Source: Pseudomonas sp. IB20
GTDB taxonomy: Bacteria; Pseudomonadota; Gammaproteobacteria; Pseudomonadales; Pseudomonadaceae
DNA length: 64,000 nt
Assembly: GCF_009707325.1 (NCBI RefSeq)
Contig: NZ_CP046103.1
Span: 2,033,810 to 2,097,809 of the forward strand
Direction of reading: 5' to 3'
Shown: positions 29,370 through 37,352 of the stretch, piece after piece
How positions within the stretch are numbered: the stretch's first letter is position 1
Layout: each line of letters begins with the position of its first letter
Made by a program: the position numbers and the translations under genes
The notes under the pieces: model-generated
The model's input: the letters and a program-made list of their open reading frames with translations, nothing else
Databases searched by the model: none
Told to the model about the DNA's origin: nothing

Positions 29370-29732
29370 ATGAATTTTCAACTCATTCTGGCAATCTTTT
29401 TAGCTGCAGGGGCGCTGATTTTCGCAGGGCTGACTTTATACGCTGAGTACACAAAGCTCGAAGCGCTGGAAAGCTACTTCAGCGAGAACAAGGTGGTCTG
29501 CGATCACAAACGTTTTTGGGGCAGAAATCAGCGCATCGACAGGTTTCATCGCATGCTTCTGATCACTGAACTGTTGGGCATGCCTAAATTTCACATCAAA
29601 AGAAGGGAGGTGACCGAGGCTGAACTGGCGTCCGTCCCCCTGTCCCTCAAGCGTTGGGCGTTGTGGCCGTATCATTTTGGGATGGTATGGGCTGCGGGCT
29701 TAGTCCTCTGGACGTATTTGTATGGCTGGTAG
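29370..29732 (+). CDS. Small two-TM membrane protein, candidate immunity protein
   Basis: A 120-residue protein with an N-terminal membrane segment (about 4-25, ILAIFLAAGALIFAGLTLYAEY), a charged central domain, and a second segment near the C-terminus (about 97-117, HFGMVWAAGLVLWTYLYG). It begins 2 bases after the glycine-zipper gene, so the two are co-expressed. Small polytopic proteins in this position protect against membrane-depolarising effectors; that role here is inference. No recognised family. Confidence 0.6.
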   Translation: MNFQLILAIFLAAGALIFAGLTLYAEYTKLEALESYFSENKVVCDHKRFWGRNQRIDRFHRMLLITELLGMPKFHIKRREVTEAELASVPLSLKRWALWPYHFGMVWAAGLVLWTYLYGW

Positions 29733-29798
29733 CCTGTCCCGCCAGCCCACGCACGTTTTGAATTCGGCGTATGGGTGACGCAGAGCGTCACGGGCGCC

Positions 29799-29827
29799 AT
29801 TCCCACGCGGAGCGTGGGAACGATCTG
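29799..29827. repeat. REP palindrome within tandem copy 1
   Basis: TTCCCACGCGGAGCGTGGGAA palindrome core, matching the element near 28.16 kb; the second copy lies 153 bases on. Confidence 0.7.
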
Positions 29828-29951
29828 CGATCCAGGCCTTAACGCATATGCAGAATAATCGGGCTGCTGCTCGCCGGGTCGGTGTGCCCGCGCGCCAGCC
29901 CACGCACGTTTTGAATTCGGCGTATGGGTGACGCAGAGCGTCACGGGCGCC

Positions 29952-29980
29952 ATTCCCACGCGGAGCGTGGGAACGATCTG
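29952..29980. repeat. REP palindrome within tandem copy 2
   Basis: Same core as the copy 153 bases upstream; it lies just beyond the cytochrome c stop codon and could protect or end that transcript. Confidence 0.7.
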
Positions 29981-29991
29981 CGATCCAGGCC

Positions 29992-31332
29992 TTAACGCAT
30001 ATGCAGAATAATCGGGCTGCTGCTCGCCGGGTCGGTGTGCCCGCGCAGCGTGTTCACCGCCGCTGCATCGACTGCACCGCCGTTGTTGCCCCACGTACCA
30101 CGCACGTAAGTCAGCACCTGCGCGATTTCCGCATCCGACAATTGCTCCCGAAACGCCGGCATACGGTAGGCGTCCGGCACACCCGCCGTCACGATCCGTT
30201 GTGAACCATTAAGCGTGATGTTGATCGCCGAGGCGTTTTCCTTGGCCAGTGCTGAGGTGGCGCCCGCCAGCGGTGGCATCCACTCCGGCTGGCCCTTGCC
30301 GTCCAGGCCATGGCAGGACGCGCAGCGGGTTGCGTAGGTGTGGGCACCAGGGGCGTCCGCGCGCGCGGTGGCCGCCTGATACTGCCACGGCGAACCGTCG
30401 CGCTGCGGGTCGCCGGGCAGGGACTTGAGGTAGCGGGCGATGGCGTTCAAATCCTCATCGCTCATGAACTGCGTGGAGTTATTGAACGCCTCGGTCATCG
30501 AGCCATACACCACCGCATGCTGGTTGCGCCCGGTCTTGAGGAACCGCACGATCTCGTCCTCGCTCCAGCGCCCCAACCCGGTGTTGTGGTCCTGGCGCAA
30601 GCTCGGTGCATACCAGCCATCGAGCAGAGCGCCAGCCAGGTAGGGCGCGCCGGACTCGTCCAGTGCCTTCTCGTTGAAGGCCAGGCCGCGCGGTGTGTGG
30701 CAACTGCCGCAATGGCCGGGGCCTTGGACGATGTAGGCGCCACGGTTCCACAGCGCGTCCTGGGCGGGTTTGGCCGCGTAGGTGGCGTTGGGTGCGAACA
30801 CGCCGTTCCACAGGGCGATAGGCCAGCGCATATTCAGCGGCCAGGGAATGCTGCTTTCGATGTTGGGCTGATTGGCCGGCTCCACGCCCTTCATGAAAAA
30901 CGCGTACAGCGCACGCATGTCGTCATCGCTGAGCTTGGCGTAAGACGGGTAGGGCATGGCCGGGTAAAGCCTGCGCCCGCCCGGCGCGACGCCGTGGCGC
31001 ACCGCACGGTCGAAGTCGGCCGCGGTGTAGGCGCCGATGCCGGTGTTGCGGTCGGGCGTGATGTTGGTGGCGTGAATCGCGCCCAACGGCGTGGCCATTT
31101 CCAGGCCGCCAGCGAACGGCGTCTTGCCCGGCAAACTGTGGCAGGCCACGCAGTCGCTGACGCGGGCGACGTACTCGCCACGACTGACCAAGGCAGGGTC
31201 AAAACTGGCGGCGGGGGCTTGTTCTAAAGGCGAAGCGGGCTGGCGGGTGACGTACCAGGCCAGTACGCCTGCTGCGACCGCGCCGGCCAGCACCAGCCAG
31301 CCTGCGGTTCTTGCGAATCGGCGGTTGTTCAT
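29992..31332 (-). CDS. Triheme cytochrome c subunit of a molybdenum dehydrogenase
   Basis: Membrane-anchored periplasmic cytochrome of 446 residues. An N-terminal hydrophobic segment (AGWLVLAGAVAAGVLAWYVT) is followed by three heme motifs: CVACH, CGSCH and CASCH. It resembles the cytochrome subunit of alcohol and aldehyde dehydrogenases that passes electrons to ubiquinone or an oxidase. It lies 16 bases after the molybdopterin subunit gene and is the third gene of the operon. Its C-terminal coding end is duplicated in the tandem repeat just downstream. Confidence 0.92.
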   Translation of the reverse strand: MNNRRFARTAGWLVLAGAVAAGVLAWYVTRQPASPLEQAPAASFDPALVSRGEYVARVSDCVACHSLPGKTPFAGGLEMATPLGAIHATNITPDRNTGIGAYTAADFDRAVRHGVAPGGRRLYPAMPYPSYAKLSDDDMRALYAFFMKGVEPANQPNIESSIPWPLNMRWPIALWNGVFAPNATYAAKPAQDALWNRGAYIVQGPGHCGSCHTPRGLAFNEKALDESGAPYLAGALLDGWYAPSLRQDHNTGLGRWSEDEIVRFLKTGRNQHAVVYGSMTEAFNNSTQFMSDEDLNAIARYLKSLPGDPQRDGSPWQYQAATARADAPGAHTYATRCASCHGLDGKGQPEWMPPLAGATSALAKENASAINITLNGSQRIVTAGVPDAYRMPAFREQLSDAEIAQVLTYVRGTWGNNGGAVDAAAVNTLRGHTDPASSSPIILHMR

Positions 31333-31348
31333 GTGCGTTCCTTGTCGG

Positions 31349-33586
31349 TCAGGCGAAAGTGTATCGGCTCAAAGGCAGGCTGCGGATGCGCTGGCCCGTC
31401 AGGTGCGCGACCGCATTGGCCACGGCCGGCGCCACGGCAGGCAGTGGTGGTTCACCGATACCGCCCATTTTTTCGCCACTCTCGACGATCTTCACGTGCA
31501 CCTGCGCCATTCGCGACATAGGCAGGATCGGGTACAGGTCGTAGTTGCGCGCCCGTGGTTTGCCGTCCACGTACACCGCTTCCTCCAGCAAGGTTTGCGA
31601 CAAGCCCAGTGCTACGGCGCCATTGACCTGCGCTTCGATGATCGCCGGGTTGACGATGCTGCCCGGGTCGATGGCTTCCCAGATGTGGTGCACCTTGACC
31701 TGGCCGTTTTCGATCGACACTTCGGCGACCACGGCAGCGTGGGAGCCGAACGGTGACGCCATGGCCACGCCACGCGCGCGGCGGCTGCCGTCTTCTGCGG
31801 TGTAGGGGCCACGCTTCCAGCCGCCTGACAACTCGCCCACCGCTTGCAGTAGGGTGGTCAGCCGCTTGTTGTCGCGTAGCAAGTGCAGGCGCAGCTCGTA
31901 CGGGTCGTGCCCACCTTTGTCGGCCAGCTCATCGAGGAACGCTTCGTAGAAGAAGTCATTCAGCGAATTGCCCACCGAGCGCCAGTAGCCGAGCATGGTC
32001 GGGCCTTTGACGTAGATCTGCGCGATACGCTTGTTGGGGATCGCGTAGCTTTTGCCCGACAGCCCTTCGAGGGCCGTGGGGTCGATTTTGTCGCCCTGTT
32101 TGCCGGCAATGGCTTCGCTGGGGCCTTCGGTGGCGCTCACGGCTTCAATCGCCAGCGGGAACCCTTGGGCGTCCAGCGCCGCGCGGAACTTAACCACCGC
32201 GACCGGGCGCAGCACGTCGCGCAGGAACTCTTCCTCACGGCTCCAGATCAGCTTGACCGGGCGGCCGACGGCCTTGGCCAGCGCGATGGCCTGCGGGTAA
32301 GGGTTGGCCGAGTCATACAAAAAGTGTCGGCCGAAAAAGCCGCCCAGCAGCGGTGAATGCAGGGTGATCTTCGCCGGGTCGAGGCCGGTGCGCTTGGCCA
32401 TGTCGGCGCGGAACATGTCCGGCGCTTGGTTGGGCAGCCAGACCTCCAGCGTGCCGTCGGGGTTGAAGCGTGCCAATGCCGACGGCGGCTCCAACTGGGC
32501 GTGGTTGACGTACTGGTTATGGTAGGTGGCTTCGACCTTGGTTTTGGCGTTTGCCAGCGCACCGGCTACATCGCCTTCGTTTTCATCGTCGCGGGCCGGG
32601 CCTTGCTGGGCGGCGAGGAAGTCGCGGTATTTGTCGCTGGAGAAATCCGCCGGCATCGCGCGTAGGGTCGAGTCCGCAGCGGCTTCCAGCCATTCCACTT
32701 GTAGGGCTTCCACCGCGCGCTTGGCGTGCCACCAGCGTTCGGCAACCACGGCCACGGCGCCGGGCAGTTGATGCACCGAGTGCACGCCTTTCATGGCTTC
32801 GACCTGCGCCTGGTTACGCAGGCTGCCCACGGTCATGCCCAGGCGTGGCGCGTGCTGGACGGCGGCGTGGAGCATGCCGTCGACTTTGATGTCGATGCTG
32901 TATTGCGCCTTGCCGGTGGATTTGTCGTAGGCATCCAGGCGTTTCACCGGCTTACCGATCCAGCGGAACTGGCTCGGGTCGCGCAAGGTGATGGTGGCCG
33001 GATCGGGCACCGGCATGTCCAAGGCGCGCCCGGCCAGTTCACCGTAGCCCAGCGAGCGACCGGACGCGGCATGCACCACGCGGCCGGGTTGGGTGGTCAA
33101 CTGCGCCACCGGTACACCGAGCTGCTCGGCGCCGGCCTGCAGCAGCATCGCGCGGGCCAGGGCGCCGAGGCGGCGCATGGTTGGGTAGCTCATGCGCACC
33201 GACATGCTGCCGCCGGTGATGCGCATACCGTTTTCCATCACCACATACGCCTCGCCGGGCGGCGCGGCCTCGACCACGAAGGTGGCGGGGTCGGCGTCCA
33301 GCTCTTCACCGACAATCTGCGCCATCGCGGTGTGGGTGCCTTGCCCGCCTTCCATGAAGGGGCTGAGCAGGCGCACGCTGCCGTCGGGGCGGATCTCCAG
33401 AAATGCCGGCACCTGGGTGCCGCGTTCTGCCGCGTTGGCCGTGGCGGCGTAAACCCGGGCCGAGCCCAGGGGCAGGCCAAAGCCGATCACTAGCGCGCCC
33501 ACGGCGGTACTGGCCAGGAAGTGTCGGCGCGACAGGTTGACCGGTTCGCTCAGGGGCGCGTCGAAGAATGCCTTGGGCGTGCTCAT
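31349..33586 (-). CDS. Molybdopterin-binding subunit, isoquinoline 1-oxidoreductase beta-like
   Basis: A 745-residue large subunit of the xanthine oxidase family. A Tat signal (NLSRRHFLASTAVGALVIGFGLPLG) sends it folded to the periplasm. Family features include SPFMEGGQGTHTAMAQIVGEELD, LLGGFFGRHF and GGIGEPPLPAVAPAVANAV near the C-terminus, where GE supplies the catalytic glutamate. Substrates of relatives are N-heterocycles such as isoquinoline or nicotinate, and aldehydes. Its ATG overlaps the iron-sulfur subunit stop (TGATG), showing translational coupling. Confidence 0.93.
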   Translation of the reverse strand: MSTPKAFFDAPLSEPVNLSRRHFLASTAVGALVIGFGLPLGSARVYAATANAAERGTQVPAFLEIRPDGSVRLLSPFMEGGQGTHTAMAQIVGEELDADPATFVVEAAPPGEAYVVMENGMRITGGSMSVRMSYPTMRRLGALARAMLLQAGAEQLGVPVAQLTTQPGRVVHAASGRSLGYGELAGRALDMPVPDPATITLRDPSQFRWIGKPVKRLDAYDKSTGKAQYSIDIKVDGMLHAAVQHAPRLGMTVGSLRNQAQVEAMKGVHSVHQLPGAVAVVAERWWHAKRAVEALQVEWLEAAADSTLRAMPADFSSDKYRDFLAAQQGPARDDENEGDVAGALANAKTKVEATYHNQYVNHAQLEPPSALARFNPDGTLEVWLPNQAPDMFRADMAKRTGLDPAKITLHSPLLGGFFGRHFLYDSANPYPQAIALAKAVGRPVKLIWSREEEFLRDVLRPVAVVKFRAALDAQGFPLAIEAVSATEGPSEAIAGKQGDKIDPTALEGLSGKSYAIPNKRIAQIYVKGPTMLGYWRSVGNSLNDFFYEAFLDELADKGGHDPYELRLHLLRDNKRLTTLLQAVGELSGGWKRGPYTAEDGSRRARGVAMASPFGSHAAVVAEVSIENGQVKVHHIWEAIDPGSIVNPAIIEAQVNGAVALGLSQTLLEEAVYVDGKPRARNYDLYPILPMSRMAQVHVKIVESGEKMGGIGEPPLPAVAPAVANAVAHLTGQRIRSLPLSRYTFA

Positions 33587-34038
33587 CAGACGCGCTCCTT
33601 GGCCAAATCATGCACGGCGGTGCGGATCGCGTTGTAGGTGCCGCAGCGGCACAGGTTGATCATCGCCGCTTCAATCTGCGCATCGCTGGGCGCCGGGGTG
33701 TGCTTGAGCAGCGCGGTGGCGGCCATCACCTGGCCGGACTGGCAGTAACCGCACTGCGCCACTTGATGCTCGACCCAGGCCGCGACCACGCGCTTGCCCA
33801 CGTCATCGGCTTCAATCGCCTCGATGGTAGTGATCTCGCGGCCGACCACGCCTGCCACCGGCGTCACGCAGGAGCGCACCACGTTGCCGTCCACCAGCAC
33901 CGAGCAGGCGCCGCATTGGGCCAGGCCGCACCCGTATTTGGTGCCGGTCAGCCCCAGATCATCGCGGATTACCCAGAGTAACGGTGTGTCCGCGTCGGCA
34001 TCGACCTCGTAGGCCTTTTGGTTGATACGTAATTGCAT
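33586..34038 (-). CDS. (2Fe-2S)-binding small subunit of the molybdenum hydroxylase
   Basis: A 150-residue IorA-type protein with a plant-ferredoxin-like cluster domain (YGCGLAQCGACSVLVDG) and a second helical cluster domain (CGYCQSGQVMAA, NLCRCGTYNAIRTAV). It transfers electrons from the molybdenum centre to the cytochrome subunit. No signal peptide of its own, so it is presumably co-exported with the Tat substrate. First gene of the three-gene operon. Confidence 0.95.
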   Translation of the reverse strand: MQLRINQKAYEVDADADTPLLWVIRDDLGLTGTKYGCGLAQCGACSVLVDGNVVRSCVTPVAGVVGREITTIEAIEADDVGKRVVAAWVEHQVAQCGYCQSGQVMAATALLKHTPAPSDAQIEAAMINLCRCGTYNAIRTAVHDLAKERV

Positions 34039-34325
34039 GGTTCACCTGCTGATCAACGGTTGGTGTGGCTTTTCTTATAAGTGCCAGGCGATTGGTCGCC
34101 CATCGTTGAACTCTAGACCACGCGGCAAGGCCTATCTATCCAATCGCCGGAAAGTCCGGAGGATTAGGCAAGTATTCAACAGGATTGCACCACAGCTTCT
34201 GGCCTACGGACTTGTAGTCCTTTACTGATCTACGCCCGCGAGCTGCACTTTTTTTCATTCTTCTGATCTATCCCTGTCACGACCACGCCCATTCTGCGCG
34301 TGGACAGCAGCCAGACCCGGTGCCG

Positions 34326-35066
34326 ATGGATCGAACGTTAATTGCTTTTATCACCCGATGGCCGCTGCTGATGGCGGCGGTGTTTGTGCTCTGTGCGAGC
34401 GGCTGCAGCCAGCAGGCAGGCCGCGATATCGCCAAGCAGTTCAGCGAGGGCAAACCCGACGAATTTTTTCAAACCAGCGTCGATCGCATGGCGACCTTAA
34501 GCATGCGCGCCAACCTGCAAAGCCTGTACCTGCTGATGAACAAGCTCTACTTGCGCAACCCCAGCCAGTGGCGGCAATCGGGTTACACGGATGCGGTGAG
34601 TGCTGCGCGGGAGATTCGCCAGGCCATCGAAAACCGTCAACCCTTGCCTGCGCTGGGGGACCGGCGTGACCTGGCGGCATTGAGCTATTCCTTGAGCCCG
34701 GAGTTTCGCGGCGACCGGGTCGGCGCGTTTATCTATGCCATCGGCAGCATGCTCGTGACGGCCCACGGTGGCCGCACCCAGTTTTATATCACCGACTCGA
34801 TCAACCCGCAGTTTGTCAGCAACGCCGCGCGCAATATCGAGAAAGCCACCTGGCTGCTCAGCCAACGCCAGGACGCCAATGGCGTGTTGCTGCTGTTTTC
34901 CAATGAGATCTCGGAGGAGGGCAGCAACTTAAGTTTTGCCGTTGAGTTCGGCAAAGTGGTCGCGCGCCTGGACCTGCTCGCGCAGATGCTTGATGAGCGT
35001 TACCGGCGTGTCGCACTGAATTACGCGCAGAGCTTGCTGCTGATGAATTTCCTGCCGGTGCAGTAA
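34326..35066 (+). CDS. Conserved hypothetical lipoprotein
   Basis: A 246-residue protein with an N-terminal hydrophobic stretch ending in a lipobox-like Cys (LMAAVFVLCASGCSQQ). The rest is helical (RANLQSLYLLMNKLYLRNPSQW, RRVALNYAQSLLLMNFLPVQ) with no domain that I recognise. An in-frame GTG lies six bases upstream of the chosen ATG. It stands alone, divergent from the molybdenum hydroxylase operon. Probably membrane-anchored in the periplasm. Confidence 0.75.
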   Translation: MDRTLIAFITRWPLLMAAVFVLCASGCSQQAGRDIAKQFSEGKPDEFFQTSVDRMATLSMRANLQSLYLLMNKLYLRNPSQWRQSGYTDAVSAAREIRQAIENRQPLPALGDRRDLAALSYSLSPEFRGDRVGAFIYAIGSMLVTAHGGRTQFYITDSINPQFVSNAARNIEKATWLLSQRQDANGVLLLFSNEISEEGSNLSFAVEFGKVVARLDLLAQMLDERYRRVALNYAQSLLLMNFLPVQ

Positions 35067-35176
35067 GTTTGCCAGTACGGCGTTTCTCTCTCTTATGTAG
35101 GAAGTGGCCTATCTTGCCTTCCTCTGCTTGAAACACCTCCCGGTCGGCCATAGCCTCGGACTTTTCCTAATGATGA

Positions 35177-35476
35177 GTGCCTGACTTGGGTAAGCAAAAA
35201 ACGGTTTGGCCTACTGAACGCGAAATTCGCCTGCGATTTATCCTGTTTGCCGTGATCGACGTGGCGAGTGCTCAAGGCGTCCCCGCCGAGGTGCTATTGC
35301 CCGCACACAAACTGCTACGCGACGCGCCCACCGAGGCGCAGCTGCTTGAAACGCTCGCCGATATTCTGGCGTGCGATGAGATGCTTGGGTTCAGGTTCCC
35401 AGCGGGAACGGAGGCGGATGATTTAATGTGCGCGTTGGAACGTGGGGCCGATACGACGAAGGGCGTGGTTTTTTAA
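35177..35476 (+). CDS. Hypothetical 99-residue protein
   Basis: GTG-initiated frame encoding a soluble, mostly helical acidic protein (TEREIRLRFILFAVIDVASAQGV, EAQLLETLADILACDEMLGF). No known domain, signal or membrane segment. A TTG three codons on is another possible start. The gene stands alone. Moderately likely to be real on composition. Confidence 0.5.
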   Translation: MPDLGKQKTVWPTEREIRLRFILFAVIDVASAQGVPAEVLLPAHKLLRDAPTEAQLLETLADILACDEMLGFRFPAGTEADDLMCALERGADTTKGVVF

Positions 35477-35743
35477 ACACTGTTTAGATCGTTTATTTCC
35501 TTACGGTTGGTCTCAAGACCTGAATCGCATATCCACAGCGACGTTTATCGGCATAAACAAGAGTGTTTAGACGTCGTAGCAACGCTCCGTCCGTCATCAC
35601 AGCCTGCGCAGCTGTTCTGATTAACTAAGCTTGCCCCCGAACAGCCATTTTTGCTGCTCTGCCGCCGTCTTGCGCCGCTGCCCGGCGTCTCTAGAATCGG
35701 CGCCAGACCTTAGCCATTTGCTGTCGATTACGGAGTTTCGAAC

Positions 35744-36244
35744 ATGATGAATGCAATGCAGATGCCGATGAACACCTCCATGCCAATGATGCCGATGATG
35801 GGCATGCCGATGATGATGGCCACCCTGCAATGTGAAATGGCCGGCGGCGCCATGATGTGCACCATGAAGCCTGCGGCCGGGATGGACATGGCTCAGTTCA
35901 AGACCAACGCCGAAATGATGGCGATGATGATGAACTGCGGTATGCCGATGATGATGCAGTGCGCCAACATGACCATGATGTGCATGTCGGCCGACGCCAT
36001 GAAAATGATGACTGACATGAACATGCCGATGATGGCCATGGGCATGTCGATGCCGATGATGAAGTGCATGATGGAATGCACCCTGATGGGCGACAGCCTG
36101 CAGTGCAAAATGATGCCGATGCCTGGCATGAGCATGGCCATGATGGAAAACTGCTGCATGCTGATGAACAAGCTGATGAACGACTGCGCGATGCCGATGA
36201 TGATGAGCTGCAACGGCATGCCGATGATGTGCTGCACTTGCTGA
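35744..36244 (+). CDS. Extremely Met/Cys-rich protein, candidate metal-binding or oxidant-scavenging
   Basis: A 166-residue protein in which I count 65 Met (39 percent) and 15 Cys, with recurring MPMM, MMC and CNGMPMM motifs from the first residue to the final CCTC. There is no signal peptide, and it holds only one Phe and no Trp, Tyr, His or Arg. The reading frame is supported by GGAG before the ATG, a TAGAAT -10-like sequence about 50 bases upstream and a strong terminator after the stop. Met/Cys-rich sequences bind Cu(I) or act as methionine-sulfoxide sinks for hypochlorous acid. I know no characterised protein of exactly this form. The opposite strand shows a long His-rich frame only because CAT complements ATG. 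Confidence 0.8.
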   Translation: MMNAMQMPMNTSMPMMPMMGMPMMMATLQCEMAGGAMMCTMKPAAGMDMAQFKTNAEMMAMMMNCGMPMMMQCANMTMMCMSADAMKMMTDMNMPMMAMGMSMPMMKCMMECTLMGDSLQCKMMPMPGMSMAMMENCCMLMNKLMNDCAMPMMMSCNGMPMMCCTC

Positions 36245-36261
36245 TAGATCCCGCAGCATAA

Positions 36262-36289
36262 AAAACGCCCCGATGATTCGGGGCGTTTT
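36262..36289. terminator. Bidirectional terminator
   Basis: AAAACGCCCCGA and TCGGGGCGTTTT form a 12-bp stem with a TGAT loop, giving U-runs on both strands. It ends the Met-rich gene and the converging XRE-cupin gene. Confidence 0.88.
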
Positions 36290-36293
36290 GCAT

Positions 36294-36905
36294 TCAGTCC
36301 AGACGTTCCGGGTAGGTGATCACCAGGAACGCCACCGCCTCACTGTCTGCCGGGTTGCGGTAGCGGTGGGGCTGGTCGGCGTAGAACAGAATCGAGTCGC
36401 CGGTAGACAGCAGGTAGCGCTCATCGTTGACGCTGACTTCCAGCACACCTTGGGCCACCACCAGGTTTTCCTGGATGCCGGGGCCATGGCCTTCGGACAC
36501 TTCTTCGCCGAGGGCCCGCAGGCGTATTTCATAGAATTCAGATTGGCGTGCCGTGTCGTAGGGGAACAACGCACGGCTGACGAACGCGCCGTTGGCACTC
36601 ACCAGGCGTTTGCTCTGTTGCGCCGGCAACACCTCGACACCTTCAAAGGCACGGTCTTCCAGAAAGGCCGCCACCGACACCTTCAAACCCTTGGCGATTT
36701 TGCACAGCACCTTGATCGACGGCACGCTGCGGCCGGATTCGATCTGCGCCAGCATCGCCCGGCTGACGCCGCAGGCACGCGCCAGGCCGTCCAAGGAGAG
36801 GTGGCGTTTGCTGCGTAGGCGTTGCAGGTTCTGCGCGACACACAGGCTGGTGTCGTCATCATCAAGGCCGGGCTTTGGAAGGGGTTCGGGCGGTTCGGCA
36901 AGCAC
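36294..36905 (-). CDS. XRE-family regulator with cupin domain
   Basis: A 203-residue regulator with an N-terminal HTH (NLQRLRSKRHLSLDGLARACGVSRAMLAQIESGRSVPSIKVLCKIAKGL) and a C-terminal cupin (about 125-195: EGHGPGIQENLVVAQGVLEVSVNDERYLLSTGDSILFYADQPHRYRNP). This is the common PuuR-like layout in which the cupin senses a small ligand. Its target is unknown. It converges on the Met-rich gene across a shared terminator and follows a small ORF on its own strand. Confidence 0.9.
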   Translation of the reverse strand: MLAEPPEPLPKPGLDDDDTSLCVAQNLQRLRSKRHLSLDGLARACGVSRAMLAQIESGRSVPSIKVLCKIAKGLKVSVAAFLEDRAFEGVEVLPAQQSKRLVSANGAFVSRALFPYDTARQSEFYEIRLRALGEEVSEGHGPGIQENLVVAQGVLEVSVNDERYLLSTGDSILFYADQPHRYRNPADSEAVAFLVITYPERLD

Positions 36906-36925
36906 GTGTAGGAAATTTATCGGCG

Positions 36926-37084
36926 TTACGCCCGGCGCGTATCACTGGACGGCGCCGCCTGTACGGTAAACACCGCAAGCCCGGCACGCGCCGCGTACAT
37001 CGCCCACATCAACTCGGCCGCTGCACGCGCCTGGCGGCGTTTACGGTGGAGGGTGAAGTCGATGACGGTGGCGGATGTTTGCAT
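36926..37084 (-). CDS. Small hypothetical protein
   Basis: A 52-residue basic peptide (MQTSATVIDFTLHRKRRQARAAAELMWAMYA, ending SSDTRRA). The ATVIDFTLHRKRR start resembles other small pseudomonad proteins that I have seen, but I know no function. The start was chosen at MQTSA; an upstream ATG 18 codons earlier is also open. It lies 20 bases upstream of the XRE-cupin gene on the same strand. Confidence 0.45.
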   Translation of the reverse strand: MQTSATVIDFTLHRKRRQARAAAELMWAMYAARAGLAVFTVQAAPSSDTRRA

Positions 37085-37352
37085 GGGGGCGATCTCTTGG
37101 GGCCTGGTTGGCCCACGTAAATGACTCAATGGCTCCACAGTAATGTGTAGCGGTTATTTCTTTAAATACTGAGTTTGCATGTGTTAATTCGTTTTTGGAC
37201 TTAAAAAAACGCGTCGGACGCTGTTGTGGGAAGGGGCTGGTCCGTTAATCAGGCGTGACCTGGCAGGCCTGCCTGGCTTCCCATCACTGTTCGTGTGATG
37301 GCCGCCCACTTGGTCTGTGCCTGTCACGCCCCCGAATTCGAAGGACTTGCCC

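Larger units (their letters stand above)
29740..30046. repeat. Exact tandem duplication, 153-bp period, two copies
   Basis: Copy 1 (29740-29893) and copy 2 (29893-30046) are identical by eye, beginning GCCAGCCCACGCACG and ending GGTGTGCCCGCG. Each copy contains the last codons and stop of the cytochrome c gene, a GACGC/GCGTC hairpin and a REP palindrome. Copy 2 is the functional gene end; copy 1 is surplus. Confidence 0.92.

Noticed and set aside
29672..30094. A 140-residue minus-strand frame with an internal 51-residue repeat.
   Set aside because: It is created by reading through the 153-bp tandem duplication (a multiple of three) in a frame that is antisense or out of frame to the cytochrome gene.
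35621..36259. A 212-residue His-rich frame on the minus strand, opposite the Met-rich gene.
   Set aside because: CAT is the complement of ATG, so a Met-rich gene automatically creates a His-rich antisense frame. The plus-strand frame has the ribosome site and terminator.
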